From positions 248,001-312,000 of the forward strand of contig NZ_SMAR01000001.1 in the NCBI RefSeq assembly GCF_004342225.1: a stretch of DNA of 64,000 nucleotides, given 5' to 3'. Below are positions 63,259 through 64,000 of the stretch, one piece after another. Under the pieces are notes generated by a model, which saw only the letters and a program-made list of their open reading frames with translations, searched no databases and was not told where the DNA came from. The stretch's first letter is position 1, and every line of letters begins with the position of its first letter. The DNA is from Martelella mediterranea (GTDB taxonomy: Bacteria > Pseudomonadota > Alphaproteobacteria > Rhizobiales > Rhizobiaceae). Both the position numbers and the translations under genes were made by a program.

Positions 63259-64000
63259 ATGCCATTGTTGAATTCTGCCGCTCACCTTCAGGATGAGGCG
63301 ACCGCCTGGCGGCGATACCTGCATGAAAATCCAGAACTTCTTTACGATGTCACTGAGACAGCAGCGTTTGTTGAAGACAAATTGCGGTCTTTTGGTGTCG
63401 ATGAGATCGTGACCGGTATCGGCCGTATTGGCGTTGTCGGCATTATCAACGGTAACAAGCCGGGAAACCGCACAATCGGTCTGCGCGCTGATATGGATGC
63501 TTTGCCGATGCAGGAGCGGAGCGGAAAGCCCTGGGCGTCGAAGAATCCCGGCAAGATGCATGCCTGCGGCCATGATGGCCATATGTCGATGTTGCTGGGG
63601 GCGGCGAAGTATCTGGCGCAGACGCGGAATTTTTCCGGCCGGGTTGCGCTTGTCTTTCAGCCCGCGGAAGAAGGTGGCGCCGGTGGCAAGGCGATGATCG
63701 AGGACGGTCTCATGGATCGCTTCGATATCTCGGAAGTCTATGGCTTGCATAACTTTCCCGGTCGCCCTGTGGGGAGCTTTTCCATCCGCTCCGGACCGAT
63801 CATGGCTGCAACCGATGAGTTTCGCATCGTCATCAAAGGTGAGGGCGCACATGCTGCCCAGCCGCATGCATCTGTCGATCCGATTGTGATCGGCAGCCAG
63901 ATTGTCGGAGCATTGCAGACGATTGTTTCGCGCGCAATTAATCCCGTCAGTGCACTTGTGGTTTCGGTAACTGAGTTTCACGCTGGCTTCACGCATAACA
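63259..64000 (+). CDS. M20-family amidohydrolase (hippurate hydrolase type), 3' end outside window
   Basis: First 247 codons. WRRYLHENPELLYD, GLRADMDALPM, HACGHDGHMSMLLGAAKYL, FQPAEEGGAGGKAMIEDG, GLHNFPG and EGAHAAQPH cover the metal-binding and dimerisation region of M20D amidohydrolases. These cleave N-acyl amino acids, hippurate or indole conjugates. AGGGG upstream of the ATG. Divergent from the carboxypeptidase gene. Truncated by the window end; no stop seen. Confidence 0.88.
   Translation, partial: MPLLNSAAHLQDEATAWRRYLHENPELLYDVTETAAFVEDKLRSFGVDEIVTGIGRIGVVGIINGNKPGNRTIGLRADMDALPMQERSGKPWASKNPGKMHACGHDGHMSMLLGAAKYLAQTRNFSGRVALVFQPAEEGGAGGKAMIEDGLMDRFDISEVYGLHNFPGRPVGSFSIRSGPIMAATDEFRIVIKGEGAHAAQPHASVDPIVIGSQIVGALQTIVSRAINPVSALVVSVTEFHAGFTHN

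Noticed and set aside
1-64000. CRISPR arrays, insertion sequences, prophage genes, tRNA or rRNA
   Set aside because: I saw no regularly spaced repeats, no transposase or phage structural genes, and no recognisable tRNA or rRNA segments. The only integrase-like gene is the core recombinase xerD.

Overview
The window reads as chromosomal DNA of an alphaproteobacterium of the order Hyphomicrobiales (Rhizobiales), most like Brucellaceae (Brucella/Ochrobactrum/Pseudochrobactrum type). This rests on gene content and order rather than a database match: cpdR-hpt divergent from ftsE-ftsX, bolA/J-domain/cobS/cobT, aroK-aroB-CorC beside xerD-accA, methyltransferase-hisC-tyrC divergent from gloB, an imuA-imuB-dnaE2 mutagenesis cassette with an alphaproteobacterial-type SOS box, DUF1127 mini-proteins, and the palindromic intergenic repeats typical of rhizobial genomes. 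I saw no tRNA, rRNA, prophage, IS element or CRISPR array.

Layout. 1-9230: cydC(partial)-cydD with a GbsR/MarR regulator, a succinate/acetate CoA-transferase, an ArsR-MFS pair, an isolated pxpA, pyrC and galE. 9231-13130: accessory stretch with an unknown proline-rich repeat protein, two aldo/keto reductases and the decayed 3' end of a class III alcohol dehydrogenase that still has its terminator. 13271-21062: a CHASE4-GGDEF-EAL protein and the SOS mutasome operon imuA-imuB-dnaE2. 21063-22610: two 47-residue DUF1127 proteins and a cold-shock protein; the first DUF1127 gene is followed by an RNA with three hairpins whose loops carry an anti-Shine-Dalgarno CCUCC motif.

22776-36661: housekeeping genes, namely CpdR-like receiver, hpt, ftsEX, a YdcF/SanA-like protein, plsC, chaC, a DUF2125 protein, tyrC, hisC, methyltransferase, gloB, a DUF985 cupin, an EamA exporter, a DUF3108 protein, rpmB, and a COG1738 (VUT) transporter preceded by a preQ1-I-like leader. 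36796-47765: a glucuronide/hexuronate utilisation cluster (uxuB, GH31 glycosidase, TRAP transporter DctPQM, GH2 beta-glucuronidase, UxuR/ExuR-like GntR regulator, uxuA). Its divergent control region holds three TTGGT-N2-ACC-type operators centred exactly 21 bp apart. 47903-50195: a VOC protein with a divergent TetR regulator and an esterase-like phytase protein. 50192-64000: cobT, cobS, J-domain protein, bolA, CorC, aroB, aroK, xerD, accA, L,D-transpeptidase lipoprotein, tusA, CobW/COG0523 GTPase, D-alanyl-D-alanine carboxypeptidase and a partial M20 amidohydrolase.

How it works together: most of the window is core metabolism and cell-envelope function. The best candidates for interesting biology are the DUF1127/anti-SD RNA locus, the proline-rich repeat protein, the phased operator array of the glucuronide cluster, and the SOS cassette with a shortened ImuA. 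Functions come from recognised protein motifs. Operators, promoters and RNA folds were read by eye and are inferences.
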